Of a stretch of DNA of 41,717 nt, positions 1-7,895 are shown piece after piece. A program made the position numbers and the translations under genes. The stretch comes from a virus. Where the stretch lies: positions 1 to 41,717 of IMG/VR virus record IMGVR_UViG_3300046811_000149; one strand, written 5' to 3'. The notes beneath the pieces are model-generated. The model made no database searches, was not told the DNA's origin, and saw only the letters and a list, made by a program, of their open reading frames with translations. The stretch's first letter is position 1. Each line of letters begins with the position of its first letter.

Positions 1-127
1 CCTCTTTCTGAGCCGCGCTGATCGCCACCCAGGACCCGATCAGGGCCTCCAGGTGGCGGACCCAGCTTTCCTGGACGCCGCTCAGGTCCGGGTGCTGGTC
101 GTCCGGCAGCGCACTGGCCGCGGTCGG
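1..127. repeat. Left copy of the 127-bp terminal duplication
   Basis: Identical to 41591-41717 over the whole length. It is the overlap left when a circular assembly is opened, most likely an assembler k-mer overlap. The unit genome is then 41,590 bp. Confidence 0.97.
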
Positions 128-1468
128 CCAGTGCCGGGCCCGGTTCGATGCGGCCCCGGGCGGTGGGGCCTGCGGATCGGCGCCGGGCTCGGCACTGGGA
201 TCGGTGGCCGGCAGCACCGCCGGCGGAGGAGGTTCCGGCTTACTGAAATCCATCGCCGGGATGTTGAGCATTTCCAGCACCTGGGCCTCATTGAATCCCA
301 GGTCGATATAAACCTTGGCGGTGTCGGCGGCATTCTTGCGCATCATTGCTTCGGTGGCGGAGTCTTCCTCTACCGGCGAGCAGTAGTCGAATTCGACGTC
401 AGGCACCGCTCCCGGCGGATAGAACAGCGGCAGGAAGTCGTTATTGAGCGCGCCCTTGATCCGCTCCAGCCGCGGGACGATCAGCCACTTGGAGAACACG
501 TATTCGGCGGCCACGGCGTTCGCCCGGTTCACGTCATCGACCGAGCCGAGCAACGGTTTCGGGAAACCGAAAGCCTCGCGAATCATCTCGCTGGTCGCTG
601 TGCGCAGTTCGGTGAACTGCATGTCTTTCATGGTGTATTTGCGGTCGACCCAGTGGCCTTTTTCGATGACCGCTACACGGTGAGCGTTACTGACGCCCTG
701 ATGCTGCTCGCGCCAGCGCTTAGTCATCTCGTCGAACTCGTCATCGGAGAGACGTTCGTCCACTTCGATGATGCCGCCCGGCTCGGCCGAGTTGGTGAAG
801 AAATTCGCTACGTACTGGGCGGCCATGTTCGATGCCCGCAGGTCAGGCAGGATTGTCTGTACCGCGCCCATCCCACGGTAGGGGTCCATCGGGTCCGGCG
901 CGCGCAGCATGACTACCTGGTTCTTCTCCAGGGGAATTTGCTCACCCTGGGGACCGGTATAGACGTACCCGACCAGAAAATCGTCAGCGTCCGGAACAGG
1001 GCGCATCTTGTCCGGCCGCACCGGCCACAGTTCCAGCGGCAGTGAGCTACGTGGGTCACGGCTGACGATCCACCACTGTTCCCCGGTCAGTTCCTGGTGC
1101 TGGCCGGTCGATTCCACGAACTCTTGCCGGGTGTAGAACTGGTTCGGCTTGTTCCAGATGTTTAGCGCCAGGTGATTGGTCACCTGGACCCGGTCCTCTT
1201 TCTTCCCGGACTTGGCTTTCCGCCACAGTTCCCATTCGACCTGGGCGGTGGCGTTGGCGCACCGGCTCACGATGGCGAACAGCGTTCCGACCTGACCGAA
1301 CGCTCGCATCTCGCCCAGCATCGGCGCCGGCGGGGCGAACAGCTGGCTGAGGCGGTCGGCGCGCTGGGCGACGTAGGGCACCGCGGACTTGTTGACGACT
1401 CGCGCCACGCCCCGGCCCAGTGACTTCACGTGATCACGATAGCGGTCGGCGTCAAGGTCACGGCGCAT
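1..1468 (-). CDS. Portal protein, 5' part of a portal-MuF fusion (continues at 41590)
   Basis: Portal subunit: forms the dodecameric ring at the capsid vertex through which DNA enters and leaves and to which the tail attaches. I translated the minus strand from an ATG at 1468 without meeting a stop to base 1. Because 1-127 equals 41591-41717, the frame continues at 41590 and ends at 40953, giving 701 aa in all. Portal signatures are the stretch ending in 'SDDEFDEMTKRW' followed by 'NAHRVAVIEKG', then 'FTELRTATSEMI' and 'FGFPKPLLGSVDDVNRANA'. A Pro/Ala-rich linker (roughly residues 410-450) leads into the MuF-like C-terminus. The start overlaps the stop of the upstream small gene. The fold call is confident; the exact start is probable, with an in-frame GTG lying further downstream. 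Confidence 0.9.
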   Translation of the reverse strand, partial: MRRDLDADRYRDHVKSLGRGVARVVNKSAVPYVAQRADRLSQLFAPPAPMLGEMRAFGQVGTLFAIVSRCANATAQVEWELWRKAKSGKKEDRVQVTNHLALNIWNKPNQFYTRQEFVESTGQHQELTGEQWWIVSRDPRSSLPLELWPVRPDKMRPVPDADDFLVGYVYTGPQGEQIPLEKNQVVMLRAPDPMDPYRGMGAVQTILPDLRASNMAAQYVANFFTNSAEPGGIIEVDERLSDDEFDEMTKRWREQHQGVSNAHRVAVIEKGHWVDRKYTMKDMQFTELRTATSEMIREAFGFPKPLLGSVDDVNRANAVAAEYVFSKWLIVPRLERIKGALNNDFLPLFYPPGAVPDVEFDYCSPVEEDSATEAMMRKNAADTAKVYIDLGFNEAQVLEMLNIPAMDFSKPEPPPPAVLPATDPSAEPGADPQAPPPGAASNRARHWPTAASALPDDQHPDLSGVQESWVRHLEALIGSWVAISAAQKE

Positions 1469-1727
1469 CCTGTCTGGTCAGAGTCTCGAGCGTGATCAGG
1501 GCAGCGCCGAGCACCACGAACCCCAGCGGGACGAACACCAGGAACGCCGCGATCACGAACGCGGCGAACCCGCCGGTGTGCAGGCCGAGTGAGACCAGGC
1601 CCTGGCGGATCGCCCAGCGTGCGGCCGAGCCGGCCCAGGTCTGGCGCAGCGCTATCGGCTGGACATGACGCGCACCCGCGGACGGCCCTGGGTCCGGGTG
1701 GCGACGAAATAGCGGCCTGCGTCGCAT
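1458..1727 (-). CDS. Small single-pass membrane protein between terminase and portal
   Basis: Up to 89 aa, function unknown. The last 45 residues hold one strongly hydrophobic segment (FAAFVIAAFLVFVPLGFVVL) followed by a short polar tail, so it is probably an integral membrane protein. The downstream portal ATG overlaps its stop by 11 nt, which supports a real coupled gene. The annotated ATG lies 76 nt inside the terminase gene and has no clear ribosome binding site. The true start may be a CTG or another weak codon nearer the terminase stop, giving about 62-67 aa. Confidence 0.6.
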   Translation of the reverse strand: MRRRPLFRRHPDPGPSAGARHVQPIALRQTWAGSAARWAIRQGLVSLGLHTGGFAAFVIAAFLVFVPLGFVVLGAALITLETLTRQDAP

Positions 1728-3004
1728 CCGTGATCATCTACTTTCAGTGGCTGTTCTTTCGGCGCCTTGCCGGCGCCGACGTCCCAGATGTATCCGGGCA
1801 ATTCTTCGGCGGTGCAGGTTGGTTTCTTGGCGTCGACCAGGTCAGGGTCACGTTTGTGGATCAGCGAGTCTCGCATGATGTAGATGCCCCGCTTGCCGTT
1901 GCCGGCCGGGCGTAGCGCTCGCTGGAACGCCTGGATCCCCTCGAGCACGGCCTTGTGCGCCGGCACCGTGCTCATGCCGAGCTCGCGCTCAAGCACTGCC
2001 CTGCCCTCGGCATCGTGGTCACAGATGATCGCGGTCGGGCGATTCTCGAGCCACTCCGGCTTACCGCCGCCCCGGCCCGGCCGGGTGACGTGCTTGAGGA
2101 TCGCCGCCGCGTGCAGGTCGTTCGTGGTCTTGGTCAGGTAGATCTCGGCGGTGAGGTAGGCCGCGCCATCCGGATCGATCGCCCAGTCCTGCCAGACGAA
2201 CGGATTCGTGAAACCGAAATCGATCGCCCAGTAGCGCTGCCAGTCGCGGCCGACCCGGAACCGGTCGATCAGGTGGACGGCTGGGTCGTAGTCCTCATAG
2301 ATCATGCCCTCGGCGGCGACCCATAAGCCTTTCCGCAGCCGCTGGTGCCGGACGCCGGTCAGGGCGTCGAGCTTGCTCAGGTAGGCCTGACCGGCGTCAG
2401 TCTTCACCCCGGCCGAGTCCATCAAGGTCGGATTGTCTTCGTGCCGGGATTCAATCAGCGTGGTCGATCCTTTGTCGCAGCGCTGTTTCAGCCAGTGCGT
2501 GGGGACGTCAGGGTTCGTGTCGGCGATGATCTGCTGATAGGGGATCTTGCCGTTGCGCAGCCGGGTAGTGATTGACTCCCAGTCGGTTTCGGTGAGCTCG
2601 ATCGCTTCCTGGACGTAGACGACGTCGTACTCCGAGGACATGATCCGGGTCGGCTTGTCCATCCCACCGACCATGATGCGCGAGCCGTTGCTGAACCGGT
2701 ACTGCGGCGGTTCTTCGGCCGAGCCGCCGTAGTAGTTCATCACCCCGCCCGCGATCGCCTGGGTGGCCACGTGCTCGCGCCAGGTGACCAGGGCAGTAGA
2801 ACCGAGGCTGGCCAGCGTCTTTCGCACGATCAGCCCGCGCATACCTGGGTAGCGCAGCGCCATCACCAGCAGGCGCTCGAGGAGCGCTCGCGACTTGCCG
2901 GTACCGGCCGGGCCGGACAGCAGAATCTCCGGCGCCCGGCTGGTGAACGCTTCCCTGCAACCGCCATGGGGCGAGTAGTTGTGCGTCAGCGGAACGCCGA
3001 TCAC
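1652..3004 (-). CDS. terL: Terminase large subunit
   Basis: ATPase-nuclease motor that cuts concatemeric phage DNA and pumps it through the portal. The protein is 450 aa. The N-terminal ATPase has a Walker A at residues 31-38 (GPAGTGKS) and a Walker B-like strand with the catalytic Glu near 126-134 (YDVVYVQEA). The C-terminal RNase H-like nuclease has acidic residues in 'AIDFGFTNP' (D262), 'IICDHDAEG' (D329/D331) and 'DDHGCDAGRY' (D424/D428). The start ATG overlaps the stop of the 57-aa gene (ATGA). The order small terminase, three small genes, large terminase, portal is typical apart from the intervening genes. Confidence 0.95.
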   Translation of the reverse strand: MIGVPLTHNYSPHGGCREAFTSRAPEILLSGPAGTGKSRALLERLLVMALRYPGMRGLIVRKTLASLGSTALVTWREHVATQAIAGGVMNYYGGSAEEPPQYRFSNGSRIMVGGMDKPTRIMSSEYDVVYVQEAIELTETDWESITTRLRNGKIPYQQIIADTNPDVPTHWLKQRCDKGSTTLIESRHEDNPTLMDSAGVKTDAGQAYLSKLDALTGVRHQRLRKGLWVAAEGMIYEDYDPAVHLIDRFRVGRDWQRYWAIDFGFTNPFVWQDWAIDPDGAAYLTAEIYLTKTTNDLHAAAILKHVTRPGRGGGKPEWLENRPTAIICDHDAEGRAVLERELGMSTVPAHKAVLEGIQAFQRALRPAGNGKRGIYIMRDSLIHKRDPDLVDAKKPTCTAEELPGYIWDVGAGKAPKEQPLKVDDHGCDAGRYFVATRTQGRPRVRVMSSR

Positions 3005-3174
3005 TGGTCCGCGATCCTCATCAGTTCAACGCCGAGTTCCCGGCACTGAGCAGGGGTCAGCGCCACGACGGCCAGCGGGACCGCCAGGTCTACCGTTTCA
3101 ATCGCCATGTGCGTCCCCAGCTCGGCGTCCTCCCACAGATGCAGCGTGTCTCCCGTGGGATCGGTGAACTTCAC
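3001..3174 (-). CDS. 57-aa protein of unknown function, GTG start
   Basis: I chose the GTG at 3174 because it overlaps the stop of the preceding membrane-protein gene (GTGTGA), and its own stop overlaps the large terminase ATG. Upstream of it this frame is only the shadow of the Pro/Thr-repeat gene. The protein starts MKFTDPTGDTLHLWED and ends with a helix-like CRELGVELMRIADQ. The N-terminal half looks like a small beta domain. No family is recognised. Translation must be coupled, since no Shine-Dalgarno sequence is visible. Confidence 0.65.
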   Translation of the reverse strand: MKFTDPTGDTLHLWEDAELGTHMAIETVDLAVPLAVVALTPAQCRELGVELMRIADQ

Positions 3175-3668
3175 ACCGGCGGCCGGGGCGATTCGGACGG
3201 CGGGGGCGTCGGTGAAGCGGTCGGCATGCCCTGAGGCCCGGACTTGGTCGCGGTCATCCGGGGTGTGTCCACGGTCGGCTCGGCGGTCGGCTCGGCGGTC
3301 GGCTCGGCGGTCGGCGTCTCGGTGGGCGCGTCCGTGGTCGGGTCGTCGACCACCACCCGGGCGCTGCGGGCCTGGACCGGGGCCTTGGTGACCACCACGC
3401 GGCTGGTAAGCGTCCGGGCCTTGGCCGCCGCGCTGGGCGTCGGCGTAGATGTCGTGCTGAGCGGACCGCTGACGCCATGGCTGGCCACCGCCGCGGGCGG
3501 GATCAGTGCCGGCGCCGCGTGCAGCTCGGCCACGGTCACCCCGATCACCAGGCCGAGCACTCCGCACCCGCCGTAGAACGCGGACAACGCGGCGTTGCGG
3601 TGGCGGTGCGGGTCGACCGGCGCGAGCTCGGTCGTCTGGTGATGCCAGATCGTCTCGGTGTCATTCAT
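3171..3668 (-). CDS. Membrane-anchored protein with Thr/Pro/Glu repeats
   Basis: 165 aa. Residues about 30-60 form one transmembrane segment (FYGGCGVLGLVIGVTVAEL). After it comes a long Ala/Pro/Thr-rich low-complexity tail containing three copies of 'TAEP', encoded by perfect 12-bp tandem repeats. By composition the tail would be extended, possibly outside the membrane. It lies inside the terminase cluster with TGATG coupling to the upstream gene and a 4-nt overlap downstream, so it is expressed with the packaging genes. No known function; a signal-anchored surface or wall-spanning protein is a guess. Confidence 0.75.
   Translation of the reverse strand: MNDTETIWHHQTTELAPVDPHRHRNAALSAFYGGCGVLGLVIGVTVAELHAAPALIPPAAVASHGVSGPLSTTSTPTPSAAAKARTLTSRVVVTKAPVQARSARVVVDDPTTDAPTETPTAEPTAEPTAEPTVDTPRMTATKSGPQGMPTASPTPPPSESPRPPV
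3273..3308. repeat. Three perfect 12-bp tandem repeats
   Basis: Unit GGTCGGCTCGGC, repeated three times without mismatch, with a partial fourth copy beginning at 3309. It encodes the Glu-Pro-Thr-Ala repeats of the membrane protein on the minus strand. The copy number could vary between isolates by slippage. Confidence 0.95.
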
Positions 3669-4021
3669 CAGGATCCGTCCTCGGTTGGTGTGTGTTTCGT
3701 CCGGAACTCGCCGTCAGTCTCCGCCAGGCGCTGGCGGCAGGCCGGACACGGTGCGGTGGGCCGGCATGCTCCGATCGTGACCTCTGGCGCATGCCCCGGG
3801 TAAGTCGTTGCCCAGGCGCCCTCACCGAGGAACGGGGCCGTCGCGAGCCCGAGCGCTTCCCTGGTGCTGGGCCACGGTCCGGATCCGTTCAGCGCCGCGA
3901 TCGACTTCTCGAACAACTCGGCCGACATCAGCACCTGATCGCCGGTCATCGGCTTGCCTTGTACCCAGTCGATGACGTACCGGCCCTCGACCTTGCGAAC
4001 GGTGACATCGGTGTGGATCAC
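3668..4021 (-). CDS. 117-aa protein of unknown function
   Basis: Starts MIHTDVTVRKVEGRYVIDWV from a GTG overlapping the small terminase stop (GTGA), and ends in TGATG coupling with the next gene. The N-terminal third looks like a beta-hairpin domain. The C-terminal part has a Cys cluster (C-x6-C-x2-C within 'CRPTAPCPACRQ') that could bind zinc with another ligand. No family is recognised. Its position between the two terminase subunits suggests a packaging accessory role, as inference only. Confidence 0.75.
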   Translation of the reverse strand: MIHTDVTVRKVEGRYVIDWVQGKPMTGDQVLMSAELFEKSIAALNGSGPWPSTREALGLATAPFLGEGAWATTYPGHAPEVTIGACRPTAPCPACRQRLAETDGEFRTKHTPTEDGS

Positions 4022-4719
4022 GGCATATCCCCTTCAGCGATTCCCTGGACGGTGAACGCCACTTGGCTGGACACCTCGGACTTGGTCGCGGCGTCCAGGC
4101 CGAGCAGCTTGCGCCGGGACTCGCTCACCTTCACCAGCCGGTCGATCGCCTGCAAGGACGTGGCGTCGACTCGCTGACTTAGCGGCTTGCCGTCCGGGCC
4201 GATCGCAGGCGATCCGTCGACGGCGAACACCGGCTGTTCACGCTGGAGCACGGCGAGCGCCTCGGCGGAGTAGTGCTCGAGCCGCTCCAGCTCGGTGGCA
4301 CGCAACTGGTCGATCGTCTCGTTGATCTGATCCTGTCGCAGCGCCATCTCGTGCTTGGCCGCGGTGAACGCCGCGCCCCGGCTGGCGTAGCCGCACTCGG
4401 CGGCGATCTGCTCCCAGGTGTGCCCGTCACGGCGCATCGACAACGCCCTGGTGACCTTCTCCTGAGCCTGCACCGATGATGGCGACGAACTACGCGGACC
4501 CTTGCGTGGGTGAGTTCGGGTGGGGGTCTGGACAGTTCCGAGGCGTTCTGGCGAGTTCTGGACAGTTCCGGAACTGTGCGTTCGACGCTTAGGTCGCCCC
4601 CCACCTGCGACGATGCAACTGTCACAACGTTTCGGGAGCGGTCCGGAACTCGCCGCCGGGGACGTGTTATTGCAGGTGGAACAGGTAAAAGACCGCCCGT
4701 AACTCACCTCAACCGTCAT
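4018..4719 (-). CDS. terS: Terminase small subunit (probable), with N-terminal zinc-ribbon-like motif
   Basis: DNA-recognition subunit of the packaging terminase. The 233-aa protein has, in order: a four-Cys motif (FTCSTC then KRCDSC, residues about 12-35); a basic Ser/Pro-rich linker; a helix-turn-helix region 'HTWEQIAAECGYASRGAA' near residues 100-117; a long coiled-coil-like helix; and the C-terminal 'RLVKVSESRRKLLGLDA', a pattern common at the end of the oligomerisation region of small terminases. ATGA coupling with the HNH gene upstream and a GTGA overlap downstream. The HNH-TerS-TerL order supports the call. The zinc-ribbon-like N-terminus is unusual. Confidence 0.8.
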   Translation of the reverse strand: MTVEVSYGRSFTCSTCNNTSPAASSGPLPKRCDSCIVAGGGRPKRRTHSSGTVQNSPERLGTVQTPTRTHPRKGPRSSSPSSVQAQEKVTRALSMRRDGHTWEQIAAECGYASRGAAFTAAKHEMALRQDQINETIDQLRATELERLEHYSAEALAVLQREQPVFAVDGSPAIGPDGKPLSQRVDATSLQAIDRLVKVSESRRKLLGLDAATKSEVSSQVAFTVQGIAEGDMP

Positions 4720-4771
4720 GGTGGCGAGTTTAACTCACCATCTGGCGAGTTCTGTGCAGTTCTGGCGAGTT
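4531..4771. repeat. Cluster of short direct repeats in the terS/HNH overlap, candidate packaging site
   Basis: GGCGAGTT occurs at 4550-4557, 4723-4730, 4744-4751 and 4764-4771. The last two belong to TCTGGCGAGTT copies exactly 20 bp apart, and the same 11-mer is present at 4547-4557. GACAGTTCCG occurs at 4531-4540 and 4561-4570, exactly 30 bp apart. A small near-palindrome (GAGTTTAACTC, 4726-4736) is also here. Small-terminase recognition sites often lie in or beside terS, so this may be a pac or cos-associated binding array; that is inference. Confidence 0.55.
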
Positions 4772-5216
4772 TCTCGAGCACGTGGGGCGCCGGCGGGTCG
4801 ATCAGGTACCAGAACATCCTGACGGCGACGTCCGGGTTATCGGCGATATGTCCCAAATATCGGTTGCAGGTGCTGCACAGGATGCCGCGCACCGTGAACC
4901 GCACCGGGATGCCGGCCCGTTCCATGGCGTGGTTGTGATCCATCGCCCCGCGCTTCACCACCCCGACCTTGCGGGGGCAGATCGCGCACCGGCCGCGCTG
5001 TACGCCCCGCAGAGCGTCTACTTCGGCCTGGGCCCAGCCGTAGAGCCGCTTGACCACCGCCGTGCGGCTGGTGGCGCTCCTGTGACGTCTGCGGGCGTAG
5101 TGGCACTTGCGGCACCAGCCCTGATCGTCGACCAGGTACGTCCGGTGCCGCGCGTCGTCCCCGGCGGCCTTGCACGGTCCGGCAGCGTCCGGGTCGCTGG
5201 TCCAGCTCGCGACCAC
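4716..5216 (-). CDS. HNH endonuclease, endonuclease VII-like
   Basis: 166 aa with the His-Me-finger endonuclease VII layout: zinc Cys pair C77-x2-C80 (GRCAIC), the catalytic 'DHNH' at residues 93-96, then 'RGILCSTCNRYLGH' with the second Cys pair C114/C117 and the Asn. An extra Cys pair (WCRKC) precedes it at about residues 35-38. HNH proteins beside terminases assist specific cleavage during packaging in cos-type phages; others resolve branched DNA. The start is a GTG two bases after the stop of the 64-aa gene, and the stop overlaps the terS ATG. Confidence 0.88.
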   Translation of the reverse strand: MVASWTSDPDAAGPCKAAGDDARHRTYLVDDQGWCRKCHYARRRHRSATSRTAVVKRLYGWAQAEVDALRGVQRGRCAICPRKVGVVKRGAMDHNHAMERAGIPVRFTVRGILCSTCNRYLGHIADNPDVAVRMFWYLIDPPAPHVLEKLARTAQNSPDGELNSPP

Positions 5217-5218
5217 CG

Positions 5219-5413
5219 CTAGGCCACCGCGGGCGGACCAAGCGGAAACCGGCTCGGCGCTTCCCGTAGTCCGTCACACTCTGTGAGAGGGACCAGCCTC
5301 CCCAACCGAGCGTCAGCCACCATCGGGAGTCCCCCAGGATTCCAAGCGATCACGGGCACCCATCGACCACCGCGCAGAACCTCGAATGATCTACCCGCAT
5401 TTGCATCGATCAT
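5219..5413 (-). CDS. 64-aa protein of unknown function, first gene of the packaging block
   Basis: Starts MIDANAGRSFEVLRGG and includes 'WVPVIAWNPGGLPMVA', a plausible small beta-rich domain. A weak GGGA lies about 9 nt before the ATG. It sits directly after the hairpin and repeat region that ends the replication block, and two bases before the HNH start. Coding is judged from codon-position composition and tight spacing; no family is recognised. Confidence 0.6.
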   Translation of the reverse strand: MIDANAGRSFEVLRGGRWVPVIAWNPGGLPMVADARLGRLVPLTECDGLREAPSRFPLGPPAVA

Positions 5414-5479
5414 TTCTATTGTTCCCGTCTCTCGGTACCACCGCTATGAGTTGATCTTGCAGCCCGTATGGTCCCCCGT

Positions 5480-5505
5480 GTGTGGCCCCTTAGAGGGGAC
5501 CACAC
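5480..5505 (-). terminator. Stem-loop after the primase-helicase gene
   Basis: GTGTGG-CCCCT pairs with AGGGG-A-CCACAC around a 3-base loop: 11 pairs with one bulged base. It lies about 36 bases downstream of the primase-helicase stop on the transcribed minus strand. No T-tract follows, so it may be an intrinsic-like terminator, an mRNA 3'-end stabiliser or an operator. Confidence 0.5.
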
Positions 5506-5509
5506 ATCG

Positions 5510-5577
5510 GGAACCATAGACGGGCGTGGTTCCACAGAACCTAGGAACCATCCGGAACCATAGGAACCACGGAACCA
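5510..5577. repeat. Iteron-like GGAACCA cluster
   Basis: GGAACCA at 5510-5516, 5544-5550, 5554-5560, 5563-5569 and 5571-5577, plus one inverted copy (TGGTTCC) at 5527-5533. Spacing within the last four is 8-10 bp, near one helical turn. The cluster straddles the 3' end of the primase-helicase gene and runs into the intergenic region next to the stem-loop, so it is not only a codon-use effect. Possible roles are a replication-origin iteron set or a regulator site. Confidence 0.75.
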
Positions 5578-7895
5578 CTACCTACTGACATATCAGACAT
5601 ATCGTCGATAGCCAGAGGATCGCTCAGGCTGTGCAGGTGAGCTCTACCGACCGTTTCCACGATCACCAGGCCGGTCTCGACCATGTCCGTCAGTACCGCG
5701 CCGATCGCTTCCGACCGCCCCGGAACGGCCTCCCGGATACTCCGAACTGTTGACCGAGAGTAACTACGGAGGTAGCGCGTGATCGCGGTGGCCATCACTG
5801 AGCGCGGGTCCTCCTGCGCGTCCTCATCCACCGGCGGGGGATCTACCTGGCACGTAAACACCGCGGGAATCGACGAGTCCAGGATGAACACCCCGATCTG
5901 CTGCATCCCGTCCTTGTCGGACGGCCCCGCCAGCCCCCGCAGGCCGCCGGCACGGTCCTTGGCGATCCAGATCTCGGCCTGCCCCCGCTTGCCCTCCCCG
6001 AACGGCTCAGAGCGCCGCACAGAGAACGCGGCGCCGGTCAGGGCCGAGACCTTGCGCTCGGATCCGCTAGGCCAGCGGCCCCGGGTCTCCCTGTCCTTGA
6101 TCACGTGATCGACCACCACCACCGCGGCACCGGTGCGCTGGACGATCAGCTCCGGCATGGTGCGGTAGAACGTCGTGATGTCGTCGTCATCCTTGGACTT
6201 GAGCCCGTACAGCGACAGGGCACCGGACATGGCGTCGATGACCGCCAGCGAGTAGGGCTGGTTCAGTGTCCGGCCGAACCAGGCGTCGACATCTTCCTGA
6301 GTACTCGGCCTGGCCCAAGGCCGCACGTACCGGAATAACGCCCGGATCGCCGCCGGGGCACATCCGAGCAGCCGCAGCCGATGCACGGTCTGACCAGGGT
6401 CCGACTCCATGTCGATGAACAGCACCGCCCGGCCGGCCCGGATTTCCTGAGCGCAGGCCAGCAGCACGATCCACGACTTGGCCGATTCCGTCTCGCCGTA
6501 CACCGAATGGGTCAGGCCGGGGTAGAACAGGGGCTGCCCGTCCGACCGGGCCAGGAACGCCGGCCGGGGCGGCTGATAGGTGCCGTCGAGGAACGGGCCC
6601 AGGTCGAGCACGTCCCAGGTGCTGACCGGCTCAGTAGACCCCTGGGCGGCCAGGGCCACCGAAGGGTCCGGCGCCGGCCCACCCGGGGTCCCGAACGGAT
6701 CGGGAGTAGCCTGGACGGGCGCCGCTGGGAGCGGGCTACCGGGGCCACGCTGGTCCCCCAGCGGCGCTGCCCATTCTTTCGGCACCTCCCACGCCGCCGG
6801 CACTGGAGCGCGCTCGATCCCCAGGCCGCGGATTGCCGCCCCGTCATCGCCCCCGTAGCCGGTCGCGGCGACGAACTGGAGCTTGGTCACCGCTCCCTCG
6901 GGCGGCAGGCCGTCCGGCGGGTGATCGGTCCAGATCTTCAGCGGCCCCCACCCTTCGGAGACGTCGAACCGGGCGCAGCTCAGGTCATGAGCGGTGGCCG
7001 ACTTGGGACTTGCGTGATCGCCCGGAGCCGTCCAGATCGGGCACCCGCAGGAACCTTCGACCAGTGACGTCTCAGTCCAGCCTGCGGGCTCCAGCAGGCT
7101 GGCCCAGCTGGTGTCGGCCGACCACTGGTCGATGGGGCCACCGCCGGCCGCTGCTGTCCGGTCCTGGACCAGCTGAGAGCGCTGCGCCCCGGCTGCGGTC
7201 ATCGCACCGAGCAGCCAGGCCGGCGCCTCGGTGGTCCCGCCCACCAGCCGGTAGGCGCCTTCCGGCCGGGTAGCGGGCGGTACCAGAGCATAGGCTTCCC
7301 CGTACATCGCCGCCCATCCACCTGGACCCTTGAGCACCTTCCCGGGTGGCAGGACATAGTCCTCGGGCAGGTTCATCCACCAGTGGCCACCGCCCCAGTG
7401 CACCCACTTCTGCGTGACCTGGTCGAACGATCCGGGCGACTCGACGGTGATGCCGGGGAACATCTCGGTGAAGTTCGCCGTATCCCAGCTGGCACGGAAC
7501 GCACTCCGCTCGGCCGGTGTATCGACGTCCACCGCCACCATGCGCGAGCGCCCCAGGTGCAGCGCCACGTTCAGCCCACCGTGCACGGCCAGGAAGCGGG
7601 CGACGATCGGGCCGACCTTGGCGGGGTCGTCGATGACGTGCTTCATCCCGCAGGCGTGCCGGATGCGGTCGACCCGGGCGGCGGGATTCATTGCCAGCGC
7701 CCGCTGCTGTGCCTCCCGGTCAGCTTTCTTGGCCTGGCCGGCGGACAGGATGCACGCCGTTTCCTTGCCCCCTGGCTTGCACAACACGGGGGAGTAGCCG
7801 GCCCGGATCACCGCCCGCAGGTGCTCGGTCAGGTGCTCGGCGGTGTGCGCCGGGGCGCCACCGAACACGGACGCGAAACGGTCGACGCCGATCAT
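5541..7895 (-). CDS. Bifunctional primase/polymerase fused to a RepA/DnaB-type AAA ATPase helicase
   Basis: 784 aa. The N-terminal prim-pol domain has the metal-binding 'VAVDVDTP' (D123 and D125), then 'VHWGGGHWW' and 'PGGWAAMYGEAYALVPP' as expected for the AEP fold. Residues about 280-310 carry Cys/His (C283, C285, H303, C307) that could bind zinc. After a Pro-rich linker, the ATPase has a variant Walker A 'GETESAKS' (467-474), 'LFIDMESD' (492-499) and a Walker B 'AVVVVDH' (591-597). The C-terminus looks like a winged helix. It should synthesise primers and unwind DNA for the family A polymerase encoded upstream. ATGA coupling to the methyltransferase. Confidence 0.88.
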   Translation of the reverse strand: MIGVDRFASVFGGAPAHTAEHLTEHLRAVIRAGYSPVLCKPGGKETACILSAGQAKKADREAQQRALAMNPAARVDRIRHACGMKHVIDDPAKVGPIVARFLAVHGGLNVALHLGRSRMVAVDVDTPAERSAFRASWDTANFTEMFPGITVESPGSFDQVTQKWVHWGGGHWWMNLPEDYVLPPGKVLKGPGGWAAMYGEAYALVPPATRPEGAYRLVGGTTEAPAWLLGAMTAAGAQRSQLVQDRTAAAGGGPIDQWSADTSWASLLEPAGWTETSLVEGSCGCPIWTAPGDHASPKSATAHDLSCARFDVSEGWGPLKIWTDHPPDGLPPEGAVTKLQFVAATGYGGDDGAAIRGLGIERAPVPAAWEVPKEWAAPLGDQRGPGSPLPAAPVQATPDPFGTPGGPAPDPSVALAAQGSTEPVSTWDVLDLGPFLDGTYQPPRPAFLARSDGQPLFYPGLTHSVYGETESAKSWIVLLACAQEIRAGRAVLFIDMESDPGQTVHRLRLLGCAPAAIRALFRYVRPWARPSTQEDVDAWFGRTLNQPYSLAVIDAMSGALSLYGLKSKDDDDITTFYRTMPELIVQRTGAAVVVVDHVIKDRETRGRWPSGSERKVSALTGAAFSVRRSEPFGEGKRGQAEIWIAKDRAGGLRGLAGPSDKDGMQQIGVFILDSSIPAVFTCQVDPPPVDEDAQEDPRSVMATAITRYLRSYSRSTVRSIREAVPGRSEAIGAVLTDMVETGLVIVETVGRAHLHSLSDPLAIDDMSDMSVGSGSVVPMVPDGS

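Noticed and set aside
3273-3308. CRISPR-like or minisatellite non-coding repeat
   Set aside because: The 12-bp tandem units are in frame and encode the Thr/Ala/Glu/Pro repeats of a membrane protein, with no spacers.
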